A stretch of 64,000 nt of DNA, from contig NZ_CP045915.1 in NCBI RefSeq assembly GCF_009650095.1, positions 3,658,001-3,722,000 on the forward strand. The letters are read 5' to 3'. Shown here piece by piece: positions 9,188 through 18,694 of the stretch. The position numbers and the translations under genes were made by a program. Below the pieces are notes generated by a model. It had not been told where the DNA came from. It saw only the letters and a program-made list of their open reading frames with translations, and made no database searches. The DNA is from Gracilibacillus salitolerans (lineage in GTDB: Bacteria; Bacillota; Bacilli; Bacillales; Amphibacillaceae). Position 1 is the first letter of the stretch, and each line of letters starts with the position of its first letter.

Positions 9188-9333
9188 AAAGTGAGACTAT
9201 GATCAATGGGGGTTACCTCCACTGATCATTAGTGAAACTTATCAGGGTGTTAGCTCTGTTATCCCCCACCTAGCTTCCTTGTGTTAATTGAAGTTTGAAG
9301 TGGGGATTTTACAGACGATTAGCACCGTGATAA
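9188..9333 (+). repeat. Dispersed structured repeat family B, copy B1
   Basis: It begins AAAGTGAGAC and ends CACCGTGATAA. The first hairpin pairs TGATCAATGG with CCACTGATCA. The second, larger hairpin pairs TTATCAGGGTGTTAGC with GATTAGCACCGTGATAA, plus TCTGT/ACAGA and CCCCAC/GTGGGG. It lies between the divergent qoxA and response regulator genes. The stretch 9045-9410 holds no gene besides this. Confidence 0.85.
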
Positions 9334-9410
9334 CATCATCCATTTTACTAATAGCGCATTTTTCTATACTATTTGAGTAGAAACAAAAATGAAGGTTGAG
9401 AGGGATAGAA

Positions 9411-10106
9411 ATGAAGACGATATTAATTGTCGATGACGAACAACAAATGAGAATGATGTTAACTTTATATTTAAGAAAAGATTTCAAACTGATAGAAGCT
9501 GAAAATGGCAACGAAGCCATCCATGTATTAAAACAAAATGAGGTTGACCTCGTTTTGTTAGATATTATGATGCCCGAGTTAGACGGGATAGAAGCGTGTA
9601 AGCAAATGAAAAAAATCAAACCTGGCACTCCGATTATCTTGCTTACCGCATTAAACGAAACCTCTCAAAAAGTAGAAGGTTTAACAATTGGAGCAGATGA
9701 TTACGTGGTAAAACCATTTGAGCCGGAAGAATTGTTAGCACGGATTCAAGTACAGCTCCGGCATTTTCAAAAAGAAGGGGAACAGACAAAAAACATACAG
9801 TTCAACGAATTACAAATCGATCCTGATTCCCATACCGTTATGGTTAAAGGAAAAGAAATCAAATACAGTCCAAAAGAATTTGATTTACTGTATTTGATGG
9901 CATCCCATCCAAATCGGGTCTACACGAGGGAACAGCTGTTGGATTTAATATGGGGGTTGGATGATATTGTCGATATTAGAACAGTCGATTCACATGTCCG
10001 TTACGTGCGAGATAAATTGAAGAAAGCTGGCATCTCCCATCAGCCAATAGAAACTGTATGGGGTGTTGGTTACAAATTTAACCGGAGGGATAACAATGAA
10101 ACTTAA
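9411..10106 (+). CDS. OmpR-family response regulator
   Basis: A 231-residue regulator. The N-terminal receiver domain has DD at residues 8-9, the phospho-acceptor Asp51 in LLDIMMPEL and a conserved KPF lysine near 101. The C-terminal winged helix has the YSPKEFDLLYLMASHPNRV and TVWGVGYKF signatures. I chose the ATG at 9411, with GAGAGGG just upstream, over an in-frame TTG at 9396. The gene overlaps the sensor kinase by 11 bases. The cognate signal and targets cannot be read here. Confidence 0.92.
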   Translation: MKTILIVDDEQQMRMMLTLYLRKDFKLIEAENGNEAIHVLKQNEVDLVLLDIMMPELDGIEACKQMKKIKPGTPIILLTALNETSQKVEGLTIGADDYVVKPFEPEELLARIQVQLRHFQKEGEQTKNIQFNELQIDPDSHTVMVKGKEIKYSPKEFDLLYLMASHPNRVYTREQLLDLIWGLDDIVDIRTVDSHVRYVRDKLKKAGISHQPIETVWGVGYKFNRRDNNET

Positions 10107-11511
10107 TAGTGTAGTTTTTAAGCTTGGCGCTACCATCTTATTTTTACAACTCATTATTTTAATTCCACTTGGGTATATTATTTTACAACTTATTTTAAAC
10201 TACTCGATGAATCAAACGGAACAGCAGCTTATACAGCTGTCAGGAAAATACGCAACACAAGTAAACAGTATAGATGATCCAGAAAGTCTTCAGCTATTGG
10301 AACACCTCGCAGATATGACCGATACCAGTGCGGTTATCCTAGATCAAAATGGAGATACGGTATTACAAACAAACTGGCACGAAGATATTACTGATGAAGT
10401 ACTCGCCAATCCGCAGATTAAGCAGTTAGAGGCCGGAGAAACAATAGTAGATGATTACACGTTTAACAGTACGACTTATTTAAAAGTAGCGCAGCCGATC
10501 ACGAATCAGGGTGGTATTCAAGGAAGTGTCGTTTTATTCTCTTCATTCGGACTCATCAGTAATTCGATTCATAATATTATCTTCCTAGTGATTTTGGCAA
10601 GTTTAGGAGCAGTTGCTTTAGCAATCGGATTTACTTTCTTTATTTCAAAAAAATTAGGGGCACCATTAATCACGATGGAGAAAGTCGCCAAACAAATAGC
10701 AGAAAAAAAGAATTTCTCTTTACGTGTAGATTATAAAGCGAATGATGAAATCGGATCTTTGGCACATGCCATCAACCATCTATCCGAAACTTTGGAACGC
10801 TACCAGACAAACCGTAATGAATTTTTCTCGAATATCACACATGAACTGAAGACGCCATTAACCTATGTAAAAGGATATGCCAATGCCGTTCGTCATGAGA
10901 TGTATCAAAATAGAGAGGAACGCGATGAATTTCTTGAAATTATTGAGAATGAAACAGATCATATCAGTAATCTAATGGATGACCTCACCGACTTATCCAA
11001 AATCGAGGAAGGCAAAATCGATTTAAATAAAGAAGATATCAATGTAAATAAACTAGCAGAGGAAATGGTTAGACGATCCCAGTTCAGGGCTTCGGAAAAA
11101 GGACTAACCATGAATCTGGATGTACCGGACAGTATCGTCTTTTTATTCGCTGACAAAAACAGACTCGATCAAGTATTAACAAATCTTGTCGAAAATGCCG
11201 TTCGCTACACAGAAAAAGGAAGCATTACACTAAAAGTAAAAGAAGAACGTGATGAGGTAATGATTCGGGTAAAAGATACAGGTATTGGTATTAAGAAAGA
11301 AGACATACCTTACCTATTTGAGCGTTTCTATCGTGTTGATAAATCACGTTCTCGGGCTAATGGCGGAACCGGATTAGGTTTAGCCATTGTAAAAAATTTA
11401 GTTGAAATGCATGAAGGAGACATCGAGGTTGATAGTGAATTAAATAAGGGAACAACGATCACATTACGCTTTCCGAAAGAGGAGGATCCACAGCATGCGA
11501 TATCAAGGTAA
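10096..11511 (+). CDS. Membrane sensor histidine kinase
   Basis: A 471-residue kinase from the ATG at 10096, with GGAGGG upstream inside the regulator gene. The order is membrane helix (about 10-33), extracellular sensor region (34-155), second helix (about 160-183), HAMP linker, HisKA with the phospho-acceptor His in NITHELKTPLT, and HATPase_c with N, G1 (DTGIGI) and G2 (GTGLGLAI) boxes. It is the partner of the regulator before it. Its last 17 bases overlap the next dehydrogenase gene, suggesting coupled translation of all three. Confidence 0.92.
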   Translation: MKLNSVVFKLGATILFLQLIILIPLGYIILQLILNYSMNQTEQQLIQLSGKYATQVNSIDDPESLQLLEHLADMTDTSAVILDQNGDTVLQTNWHEDITDEVLANPQIKQLEAGETIVDDYTFNSTTYLKVAQPITNQGGIQGSVVLFSSFGLISNSIHNIIFLVILASLGAVALAIGFTFFISKKLGAPLITMEKVAKQIAEKKNFSLRVDYKANDEIGSLAHAINHLSETLERYQTNRNEFFSNITHELKTPLTYVKGYANAVRHEMYQNREERDEFLEIIENETDHISNLMDDLTDLSKIEEGKIDLNKEDINVNKLAEEMVRRSQFRASEKGLTMNLDVPDSIVFLFADKNRLDQVLTNLVENAVRYTEKGSITLKVKEERDEVMIRVKDTGIGIKKEDIPYLFERFYRVDKSRSRANGGTGLGLAIVKNLVEMHEGDIEVDSELNKGTTITLRFPKEEDPQHAISR

Positions 11512-12211
11512 AGTTGTGGTCGTAACAGGAGGAGCAAATGGCATCGGTAAAGCTATCACAGAAAGCTACCTAGCTGAAGGTGCAACAGTTGTGGTGGCAG
11601 ATATCGAGAAGCCCCAAAATGCTGACATCTATTTCCTAAAGACTGATGTCAGTAAAGCTAAGGATATTGAACAACTTTTTCAACATATAACGGATTCCTT
11701 TTCCAAATTGGATATCCTAATTAATAATGCGGGTGTCTCCACTTTCGGGGACTTTTACGAAATTTCAGTGGAAGACTGGGATAAAGTGATTAATACGAAC
11801 TTAAGAAGCACCTTTTTATGCTCGCAAAAAGCTGCACTTATCATGCGCAAACAACCTACAGGAGGAAGCCTTGTCCATATTGCCTCCACACGTGCCTTTA
11901 TGTCAGAAGCGAATACCGAAAGCTACGCGGCAAGTAAAGGAGGGATCTTCGCATTAACTCATGCTTTAGCTATGACATTGCAGGACGACCAGATTACGAG
12001 TAATGCGATCAGTCCCGGTTGGATCCAAACGAGTGACTACGAGAAGCTTCGACCGATTGATCATACACAACACCCATCGAAACGGGTAGGCAAACCAGAA
12101 GATATCGCAAGAGCTTGTTTATTTTTAACCGATCCAGCCAACAACTTCATCAATGGTGAGAACCTGGTTATAGATGGTGGCATGACTCGGAAAATGATTT
12201 ACGAACCTTAA
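11495..12211 (+). CDS. Short-chain dehydrogenase/reductase
   Basis: A 238-residue SDR. The cofactor motif VVTGGANGIGKAI is at the N-terminus, with an acidic VADIEK after beta-2 that favours NAD. NNAG is near residue 80, and the catalytic Ser and YAASKGG are around 130-150. It ends with the family's VIDGGMT. The start lies inside the histidine kinase gene, with AGAGGAGG upstream. The co-location with a two-component pair is unusual and the substrate is unknown. Confidence 0.88.
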   Translation: MRYQGKVVVVTGGANGIGKAITESYLAEGATVVVADIEKPQNADIYFLKTDVSKAKDIEQLFQHITDSFSKLDILINNAGVSTFGDFYEISVEDWDKVINTNLRSTFLCSQKAALIMRKQPTGGSLVHIASTRAFMSEANTESYAASKGGIFALTHALAMTLQDDQITSNAISPGWIQTSDYEKLRPIDHTQHPSKRVGKPEDIARACLFLTDPANNFINGENLVIDGGMTRKMIYEP

Positions 12212-12230
12212 AAGAAAGGACGAGCACATA

Positions 12231-13235
12231 ATGGAACTGCAACTGATCGAAGTCTATATCCCTGCCCATCGATTTGAACGATTTCTGAAAGAAGTAGAAG
12301 AATACCATGTAATCGAAAAATGGTATACGAAAATCTCGGAAGACGAACAATTAGCCAAAATATTAATCGAAAAAAAATATGCAGAAGAGATATTAGATTT
12401 TCTGGAAGTAAACGACCGTGGCCAAGATAATATACGAGCACTACTCTATAATATTTCGACATATGTACCAAGGATTGAAGTTGACAAGGAAGAAGACGAA
12501 GCAGAGAATCCCGAAGAAAAACAAAAAGAAATTACCCGTGCCAGTCGCCATGAATTATATAATGTTGTGCAATCATCCAGTACTTCCAGTGTAAATTATA
12601 TATGGATGTTGCTATTATCTTCTGTGGTTGCAACAGCCGGAATCGTTAAAGATAGTCCTGCTATTGTGATCGGTGCGATGGTAATTGCACCCTTGATCGG
12701 TCCTTTTACTGCGCTTGCTTTTGCTGCAACATTAGGTGATTATAATTTGATGAAAAGATCTGTTCTCACATGCTTATATGGTTTGGCGATTCCAGTCGGG
12801 ATAGCGATTATTTTCGGATTACTCTTTACTTTGCCGGTTAATAGTGATGAATTTTTGGCGAGGACTAACATTGAATTGATGGATATAGTTGTAGCGCTTG
12901 CCGCTGGTACTGCAGGTGCAATGTCATTTGCAAAACGGGTTTCTGAAGCACTCGTTGGGGTAATGGTCTCTGTCGCATTATTACCACCTGCTGTAGTTCT
13001 GGGAATGATGCTAGGGGCTTTGGAATTTCAACAAGCTCTAACCCCATTGATTCTCTTAATGGTCAATATAAGTGCCATTCTTTTCTCAGCTATCGTTGTT
13101 TTTTGGACGAGTGGCATTGAACCGGTTAATTGGAGCGAAATTCAAGTTGCCCATACATCGAAAACCTATGCACTAATATTCATCAGTAGCGTCATTATTA
13201 TCCTTGCTGTGATGATTATTATTATCCAATTTTGA
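12231..13235 (+). CDS. DUF389 membrane protein
   Basis: A 334-residue protein with a soluble N-terminal region of about 115 residues rich in charged amino acids, followed by five or six hydrophobic helices. The block IVIGAMVIAPLIGPF, near residue 145, is the signature of the DUF389 (TIGR00341) family. Its biochemical role is not established. It starts 19 bases after the dehydrogenase stop with AAAGGACGAG upstream, so it may be the fourth gene of the two-component operon. Confidence 0.85.
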   Translation: MELQLIEVYIPAHRFERFLKEVEEYHVIEKWYTKISEDEQLAKILIEKKYAEEILDFLEVNDRGQDNIRALLYNISTYVPRIEVDKEEDEAENPEEKQKEITRASRHELYNVVQSSSTSSVNYIWMLLLSSVVATAGIVKDSPAIVIGAMVIAPLIGPFTALAFAATLGDYNLMKRSVLTCLYGLAIPVGIAIIFGLLFTLPVNSDEFLARTNIELMDIVVALAAGTAGAMSFAKRVSEALVGVMVSVALLPPAVVLGMMLGALEFQQALTPLILLMVNISAILFSAIVVFWTSGIEPVNWSEIQVAHTSKTYALIFISSVIIILAVMIIIIQF

Positions 13236-13408
13236 CAATAACCACACCGCCCCGCTTTTTTTAACACAGACTCAGATCAGGTTTGTCTCCTTTCAACCTT
13301 TCTCGAATGAATGCTAAATCAACCAAAGTATGTTGTCGAAGCATATCCTAGCTGCGTTTTATAGATTTTAAGTATTAATTTTTTTACAAAAACTTTACAA
13401 TGCATTCC

Positions 13409-13437
13409 TTGTTGGGATATGACGGGATTGCTATAAT
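13409..13437 (+). promoter_or_regulatory. SigA-type promoter for the chromate-type transporter gene
   Basis: TTGTTG (13409-13414), a 17-base spacer and TATAAT (13432-13437). It lies upstream of the ATG at 13460 and rules out the earlier in-frame start at 13400. Confidence 0.7.
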
Positions 13438-13459
13438 TTACAGAGATAGGGAGGCTATT

Positions 13460-14656
13460 ATGACTAGAGAAAAAAACACATTTCGCGATTATTTATTCAT
13501 TCTGTGGATTGCGACTCGATTAGGCTTCACCTCATTCGGTGGCCCTGTGGCACATCTCGGCTATTTCCATGAGGAATACGTACGGCGAAAAAAATGGCTC
13601 GATGAAAAAGCTTATGCGGATTTAGTAGCATTGTGCCAATTCCTGCCTGGACCTGCCAGCAGTCAAGTCGGCATTGGTGTCGGAATCATTCGTGGTGGTA
13701 TATTAGGTGGTATTCTTGCCTTTCTTGGCTTTACCTTACCATCGGTTATTGTCCTCATCTTATTTGCATTAGCTTTACATCAATTTTCCTTTTATGATGC
13801 AAGCTTTATCCATGGTTTAAAAATTGTTGCCGTAGCAGTTGTCGCCCATGCAATTATGGGAATGGGTGCTAAGTTAACACCTGATTTACCAAGAAAAACG
13901 ATAGCCATAATCGCAGTTACTGTCAGTCTAGCTTGGCAAACAACGATTACACAAGTAATAATCATCTTGGTCGCAGCGGCAATCGGTATTTTCTTTTTCC
14001 AAAAACAAGAGAAACAAGAACAACCTGCACGATTAAGTTTAGGCTTATCTAAGAAAACAGCTATTATTAGTATTGCTTTATTTTTTATCTTATTAGCCGT
14101 GCTTCCAATTGTCAGTCGGATAACAGATTGGCAATGGTTGGCGATGTTTGACAGCTTTTATCGTTCTGGTGCTCTTGTTTTTGGCGGAGGGCATGTCGTT
14201 TTACCATTACTGGAGCAAGAATTTGTACCAACTGGCTGGGTATCCGAACAAGAATTTTTAGCAGGTTATGGGGCTGCACAAGCAGTACCTGGTCCGCTTT
14301 TTACCTTTGCGGCATACCTTGGAACGGTAATCGGCGGCATTCCTGGTGGTTTACTCGCAACAGCTGCTATCTTTCTACCAGCCTTTTTACTTATTATAGG
14401 TACGTTACCTTTCTGGCATGCGTTACGTCATGTTTCCTCGGTACGTGGTGCCTTAGTCAGTGTAAATGCAGCGGTTGTCGGCCTGTTAATTGCTGCCTTT
14501 TATCAGCCAATCTGGACAAGCACGATTATAGAAACAAAAGATTTTATCTTAGCTGCCATTCTCTTTAGTTTGTTAGCGTTTTGGAAGCTGCCATCATGGG
14601 TGGTTGTAATTATCGGACTGATCGGTGGCATCTTATTACCATATGTACCTTTTTAG
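13460..14656 (+). CDS. chrA: Chromate transporter family protein (CHR, two-domain form)
   Basis: A 398-residue membrane protein with two homologous halves, each carrying the family block: FTSFGGPVAHLGYF with LCQFLPGPASSQ in the first, and LVFGGGHVVLPLLEQEF with AVPGPLFTFAAYLGT in the second. This is the full-length CHR architecture. Known members export chromate, but many have other anion substrates. The start is the ATG at 13460 with AGGGAGG, downstream of a clear promoter. A split two-gene CHR system also exists at 49416-50554. Confidence 0.9.
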   Translation: MTREKNTFRDYLFILWIATRLGFTSFGGPVAHLGYFHEEYVRRKKWLDEKAYADLVALCQFLPGPASSQVGIGVGIIRGGILGGILAFLGFTLPSVIVLILFALALHQFSFYDASFIHGLKIVAVAVVAHAIMGMGAKLTPDLPRKTIAIIAVTVSLAWQTTITQVIIILVAAAIGIFFFQKQEKQEQPARLSLGLSKKTAIISIALFFILLAVLPIVSRITDWQWLAMFDSFYRSGALVFGGGHVVLPLLEQEFVPTGWVSEQEFLAGYGAAQAVPGPLFTFAAYLGTVIGGIPGGLLATAAIFLPAFLLIIGTLPFWHALRHVSSVRGALVSVNAAVVGLLIAAFYQPIWTSTIIETKDFILAAILFSLLAFWKLPSWVVVIIGLIGGILLPYVPF

Positions 14657-14683
14657 TGATCGGATATTTCCGGTCACTTTTTA
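14655..14683 (+). terminator. Terminator of chrA
   Basis: AGTGATCGG and CCGGTCACT form a stem followed by TTTTT. The stem begins within the chrA stop codon. Confidence 0.8.
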
Positions 14684-14737
14684 CTTTTAGTGAATATCAA
14701 GGTGCTTTTTCTAATTATCTGGATACTCCTATTTTTC

Positions 14738-14766
14738 TTGCACATTTCCATTATTCATTTTATAAT
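14738..14766 (+). promoter_or_regulatory. Promoter of the zinc exporter operon
   Basis: TTGCAC (14738-14743), a 17-base spacer and TATAAT (14761-14766). The ArsR-type operator overlaps its -10 end and the likely transcription start. Confidence 0.75.
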
Positions 14767-14784
14767 ATGAATACATGTTCATAT
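14765..14784 (+). promoter_or_regulatory. CzrA/ArsR-family operator
   Basis: A perfect inverted repeat ATATGAA-TACATG-TTCATAT, the TGAA-N6-TTCA form bound by SmtB/ArsR zinc repressors. It overlaps the -10 box of the czcD promoter. The repressor gene is the second gene of the same operon, so autoregulation by zinc is the likely scheme. Confidence 0.75.
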
Positions 14785-14807
14785 ATTGTATTAAAGGAGG
14801 ATATTGC

Positions 14808-15725
14808 ATGGGACATCATCACGGACATGGTCATAGTCATGATCATCATCATACAAACAATAAAAAGGCGTTATTGATCAGCTTTATACTTATTGCGACA
14901 TTTATGGTTATCGAAGTCATTGGGGGTATTCTCACCAATAGTTTGGCGTTATTATCTGACGCTGGTCACATGTTGAGTGATGCGTTCGCTCTAGGATTGA
15001 GTTTATTTGCATTTAAATTAAGCGAAAAAGCAGCAAACGCCCAGAAAACATATGGTTATAAACGATTTGAAATATTAGCGGCGTTTATCAATGGTGTCAC
15101 ACTTCTAGCCATTTCTATTTATATTTTTTATGAAGCATATCATCGCTTTTTAGAACCGCCTAATGTAAGTCCGATGATGCTTTGGATTGCCGTTACCGGA
15201 CTTATCGTTAATATTATCGTTGCCTTTATATTAATGAACGGCGGAGATACAAAAGGTAACTTAAATATGCGCAGTGCATTGCTGCATGTATTAGGAGATT
15301 TACTTGGATCGGTTGGTGCGATTATTGCCGGGCTATTGATTATGTTCTTTAATTGGAATATGGCAGACCCAATTGCAAGTATTATTGTCGCTGTTCTCAT
15401 TTTAATTAGTGGTTACCGAGTCTCTCGTGATTCTTTTCATATTTTAATGGAAGGTACCCCTAGTTATATATCATATGAGGACATTGAAAACAAATTGGTC
15501 CAATTAGATGGAGTCACCAATATTCATGATTTACATGTCTGGACAATCACTTCAGATTTTCCAGCGTTGAGCTGTCATATGGTTGTCGAAGAAAATGTTG
15601 ATCGAGATCAGCTATTAATAAAGGCAGCAAATTTATTACATGATGATTTTGCTATTCATCATACAACGATTCAAATAGAGGGCGTGCAGACAGATATGGA
15701 ACATGATGAAAACAATTGTAATTGA
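14808..15725 (+). CDS. czcD: Cation diffusion facilitator zinc exporter
   Basis: A 305-residue CDF transporter from the ATG at 14808 (AAAGGAGG upstream). It opens with a histidine-rich metal-binding stretch, GHHHGHGHSHDHHH, then six membrane helices. The transport-site HSDAGHMLSD-type motif (SDAGHMLSDAFAL) is in helix 2 and a second D-x-x-x-D equivalent in helix 5, followed by a cytoplasmic domain. It exports Zn, and possibly Co or Cd, in exchange for protons. The metal-responsive repressor follows 18 bases downstream. Confidence 0.92.
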   Translation: MGHHHGHGHSHDHHHTNNKKALLISFILIATFMVIEVIGGILTNSLALLSDAGHMLSDAFALGLSLFAFKLSEKAANAQKTYGYKRFEILAAFINGVTLLAISIYIFYEAYHRFLEPPNVSPMMLWIAVTGLIVNIIVAFILMNGGDTKGNLNMRSALLHVLGDLLGSVGAIIAGLLIMFFNWNMADPIASIIVAVLILISGYRVSRDSFHILMEGTPSYISYEDIENKLVQLDGVTNIHDLHVWTITSDFPALSCHMVVEENVDRDQLLIKAANLLHDDFAIHHTTIQIEGVQTDMEHDENNCN

Positions 15726-15743
15726 TCACAGGAGGGTTGTGTA

Positions 15744-16052
15744 ATGTCAGACGAAAATTATCAACCATTAGATGAAGAAACACTGTTTTTAGTATCTCAA
15801 ACCTTTAAAGCGTTAGCTGATCCGACACGAATTCGCATTTTACATTTATTGTTTAATCGTGAATTATCGGTCTCAAATATTGCGGTACAATTGGATCTCA
15901 ATCAATCAAATGTCTCCCATCAATTACGTTTTTTGAAAAATTTACGACTAGTAAAATATAGGCGAGACGGTAAAACGATTTATTATTCTCAGGATGATGA
16001 ACACGTGATGAAAATATTGCAGCAATCGATTGACCATGCGACACATCACTGA
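15744..16052 (+). CDS. czrA: ArsR/SmtB-family zinc-responsive repressor
   Basis: A 102-residue winged-helix repressor. The recognition helix region is [18 protein letters not shown]. The C-terminal alpha-5 zinc site pattern is kept: D-x-H in DDEHV and H-x-x-H in DHATHH. There is no alpha-3 cysteine box, which points to a zinc/cobalt rather than a lead/cadmium sensor. It would bind the inverted repeat at 14765-14784 and release it when zinc binds. AGGAGG precedes the ATG. Confidence 0.9.
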   Translation: MSDENYQPLDEETLFLVSQTFKALADPTRIRILHLLFNRELSVSNIAVQLDLNQSNVSHQLRFLKNLRLVKYRRDGKTIYYSQDDEHVMKILQQSIDHATHH

Positions 16053-16080
16053 AAGAGACTCATGAACTCATGTAAATACA

Positions 16081-16127
16081 AAAACACATGCGTTTCACCA
16101 TGGAGGAAAACGCATGTGTTTTTTTCT
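16081..16127 (+). terminator. Terminator of czcD-czrA
   Basis: ACACATGCGTTT and AAAACGCATGTGT form a long stem followed by seven T. A-runs on the left arm make it usable from the minus strand too, where a gene ends at 16131. Confidence 0.85.
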
Positions 16128-16130
16128 GTT

Positions 16131-16574
16131 CTACACACATGAAAAGGATTGAATTCTTTCTGTATCTATGCCGAAATATACCCAGTTAAATCCTGTCCAG
16201 CGATAGCCGGCTACCGAGCGTCGGCCTATATAAGTTGGATAAAACCAGAATGAGTTATACCGACTGAGCCAGACATAAGTAAATCGGTATAAGCACCCTC
16301 TCATTGAACCAGGATCAACTGCATATAATTGTGGCCCGTCACCTAGCTGTTGCGCTTGTTGCGGTATTTGTGCAGGTGGTGGACCTGTTGGCGGCATACC
16401 TTGTGGTCCCTGGCCGAAATCTGGTGGTCCAAATGGTGGTGGAGATGATGGACCGCCTCCTTGTCCCGTACCTGGATAACCCCGTTGAGATAATGGCAAG
16501 AACTGACCATTGTTTGGATACACATTTCCATATTGATCATACATATATTGTTGAGATGGATAGTATTGTTCCAT
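16131..16574 (-). CDS. Pro/Gly/Gln-rich protein with aromatic C-terminal domain, possible spore coat protein
   Basis: 147 residues. The first 30 are rich in Tyr and Gln, residues about 35-80 are a Pro-Gly-rich low-complexity region, and the last 55 form an aromatic, basic module (GCLYRFTYVWL, FWFYPTYIGR, GYRWTGFNWVYFGID). This make-up is typical of coat or surface-layer proteins in spore formers; a coat role is inference. The ATG has GGGAGG upstream. An ordinary protein family name cannot be assigned. Confidence 0.6.
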   Translation of the reverse strand: MEQYYPSQQYMYDQYGNVYPNNGQFLPLSQRGYPGTGQGGGPSSPPPFGPPDFGQGPQGMPPTGPPPAQIPQQAQQLGDGPQLYAVDPGSMRGCLYRFTYVWLSRYNSFWFYPTYIGRRSVAGYRWTGFNWVYFGIDTERIQSFSCV

Positions 16575-16650
16575 GATGATTAACCTCCCGTCTCTAACAC
16601 TATATGTTTTGCGGAAGGTTAGGTAATTTGTCCATATTTAAAATAGGCGC

Positions 16651-17091
16651 TTACTGTTCATTTATTTTAATATATAAATCATGTATTGTTTCATCACCTT
16701 GCATAGTATATCCTATATCTATTTTCATTGTTTCTAAAGCCAATTCATGTTCTTTCCCATACTGATACATCTCACCAAAGCTTTGCGCAATGGAAACTAA
16801 ACTTCCTTCGTGCTTATGATATAAGTAGCTAGCTGAAGGAATAACGATCATTTCCATTCCTTCAGGAACTTCGACTTGGTTTTCTACTTCTACACAAATA
16901 CATTGGGTATAGATTGCGTCATTTTCTTCTAAACTTATGTCCATCATTGTATCCGATTTTCTCTGTTTCACTTCCGCTAATCTATTGTTAAACTCGTCCC
17001 ACTTTACTGGCATTTCCCGGATTAATCCTTTCCAATCTCTTTTTATTTTAATACCCACTACTGTCATTTCTGCTTTTTTAACAATATTCAA
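16651..17091 (-). CDS. GyrI-like effector-binding domain protein
   Basis: About 146 residues with the AraC effector-binding/GyrI-like fold: early EMTVVGIKIKRDW, central YTQCICVEVE, late YLYHKHEGSL and a closing HDLYIKI. Such stand-alone domains bind small hydrophobic ligands or inhibit partner proteins. GAGGTGG is spaced correctly for a TTG at 17091; a GTG at 17100 overlaps the ribosome site and is less likely. The ligand is unknown. It is monocistronic by position. Confidence 0.7.
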   Translation of the reverse strand: MNIVKKAEMTVVGIKIKRDWKGLIREMPVKWDEFNNRLAEVKQRKSDTMMDISLEENDAIYTQCICVEVENQVEVPEGMEMIVIPSASYLYHKHEGSLVSIAQSFGEMYQYGKEHELALETMKIDIGYTMQGDETIHDLYIKINEQ

Positions 17092-17198
17092 CTTTTCCAC
17101 CTCTTCATTAGAAAAATGGGAAATCCACTACCATTAATACTTGTTTTATTTCTATCTTTACCTGCTACCAAATCCTAACTGTAATCCTTTAAAAACAG

Positions 17199-17232
17199 TA
17201 AAAAAAAGAACCAGTACGAAATACTGATTCTA
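17199..17232 (-). terminator. Terminator of spoVR
   Basis: On the minus strand AGAATCAGTA and TACTGGTTCT pair around a 5-base loop, followed by eight T. It lies about 30 bases after the spoVR stop. Confidence 0.85.
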
Positions 17233-17263
17233 CATTTCTACTTTATACGTAACAATTCCTGCT

Positions 17264-18676
17264 TTATGAGATATATTTTTTCATCACTTTTGCACCATTA
17301 CACGAGAATAAGCATTCTTTATCTTCCATAATGGTTTCAAGATGGACGTCTCTTCCCCATAATCGATAGATATAAGGCAACGTTTTCTCTAAATAACGTA
17401 CATCCAACTCTACATCTTCGTAATGATGGCGAATATATAACTCTCCATTACGCAAATAGTCACCATCTTCAACCGTCAAATAAGGAAACCCACCGTTTAA
17501 TCTGGTTGAAATTAGTTGATCACGTACATCTTCCCAATTTTTATCAACAATTTTATATTCTGGTCCTTGTTTTTGAAAAAGGTACAAATCTTCCTTTTCA
17601 ACTAGTTCTTTTGTTAAATAATTGCGCATAAAAGAGATATCTGATTCTATTTCACGAACTTCGAAAATCTTTTCTTTTCCGGTCCCAGGTTCTGCACCAA
17701 ATCGTTTCATTTCTTCTGAAGGGTTGTTGTAACGTTCTTCAATATCTTCAAACATTTTTACTCCAAGGTAATAAGGATTAATCTGTGTAGTCGACGGTTG
17801 AACAACACTGGCATTCAGTGAAGCAAATTCTACTGTTTCATCATTTGTTAAATCTAACTCTCTTACAATTCGTTGATGCCAATACGTCGCCCATCCTTCA
17901 TTCATAATTTTAGTTTCCAATTGTGGCCAAAAATAAAGCATTTCCTCACGCATCATCGTTAAGATGTCTCGCTGCCAATCCTCTAATTCTCTGCTATGCT
18001 CTTCAATAAATAATAAAATATCTTTTTCAGGATGTGGTGGGAAAGTCTTTTTCTTTTTGGTTGGCCCTGAACTTGCTGAAGTCTGCTGATCTAAATCCCA
18101 TAAATCATCGTATTCTGTTCTTCTACGCTGTTGTTCTTCTTCCTCATCATTTTTTTGCCAATCTAATTGTGCTTTTAATAAGGTCGGGTCGATGTGCTCT
18201 TGAATAGCGAGCACTGCATCAAGAAATTTTTCTACTTCTTTTATGCCATATTGTTTCTCATATTTCGCTACACGCTCAGCTGTCGCAGCCATGCTCTCTA
18301 CCATATCGCGCTTCGTATTTTGAAACCGCACATTGTTTTTAAAAAAGTCACAATGTGCTAATACATGGGCTACAATCAATTTATTTTGAATCAAACTATT
18401 AGAATGTAATAAGAAAGCATAACAAGGGTTGGAATTGATCACCAATTCATATATTCTACTCAACCCAAGATCATATTGAAGTTTCATCCGGTGAAATTGT
18501 TTTCCGAAGCTCCAATGCGAAAATCTTGTCGGCATCCCATAGGCACCAAATGTATATAATATTTCAGGCGGACAAATCTCATACCGCATCGGATAAAAAT
18601 CTAAGCCAAATCCTTCTGCGATCTCGGTAATTTCGTGAATCGCTTTTTCTAATTTTTTTTTATCTTCTGCTTTCAA
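17264..18676 (-). CDS. spoVR: SpoVR family protein (spore cortex formation)
   Basis: About 470 residues, matching the SpoVR family in length. Recognisable segments are [22 protein letters not shown] near the N-terminus, [19 protein letters not shown] and [17 protein letters not shown]. The family is needed for proper cortex formation in Bacillus and goes functionally with PrkA and YhbH, both of which are in this window. The start is a TTG at 18676 with GGAGGTG upstream; an in-frame GTG at 18691 is worse placed. Residues about 190-215 form a charged, low-complexity linker. Confidence 0.92.
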   Translation of the reverse strand: MKAEDKKKLEKAIHEITEIAEGFGLDFYPMRYEICPPEILYTFGAYGMPTRFSHWSFGKQFHRMKLQYDLGLSRIYELVINSNPCYAFLLHSNSLIQNKLIVAHVLAHCDFFKNNVRFQNTKRDMVESMAATAERVAKYEKQYGIKEVEKFLDAVLAIQEHIDPTLLKAQLDWQKNDEEEEQQRRRTEYDDLWDLDQQTSASSGPTKKKKTFPPHPEKDILLFIEEHSRELEDWQRDILTMMREEMLYFWPQLETKIMNEGWATYWHQRIVRELDLTNDETVEFASLNASVVQPSTTQINPYYLGVKMFEDIEERYNNPSEEMKRFGAEPGTGKEKIFEVREIESDISFMRNYLTKELVEKEDLYLFQKQGPEYKIVDKNWEDVRDQLISTRLNGGFPYLTVEDGDYLRNGELYIRHHYEDVELDVRYLEKTLPYIYRLWGRDVHLETIMEDKECLFSCNGAKVMKKYIS

Positions 18677-18694
18677 ACAAAACACCTCCACTAT

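Noticed and set aside
9188..9333. Family B as an insertion sequence or MITE with terminal inverted repeats
   Set aside because: The outer ends are not inverted copies of each other and no target duplication is visible; the pairing is internal.
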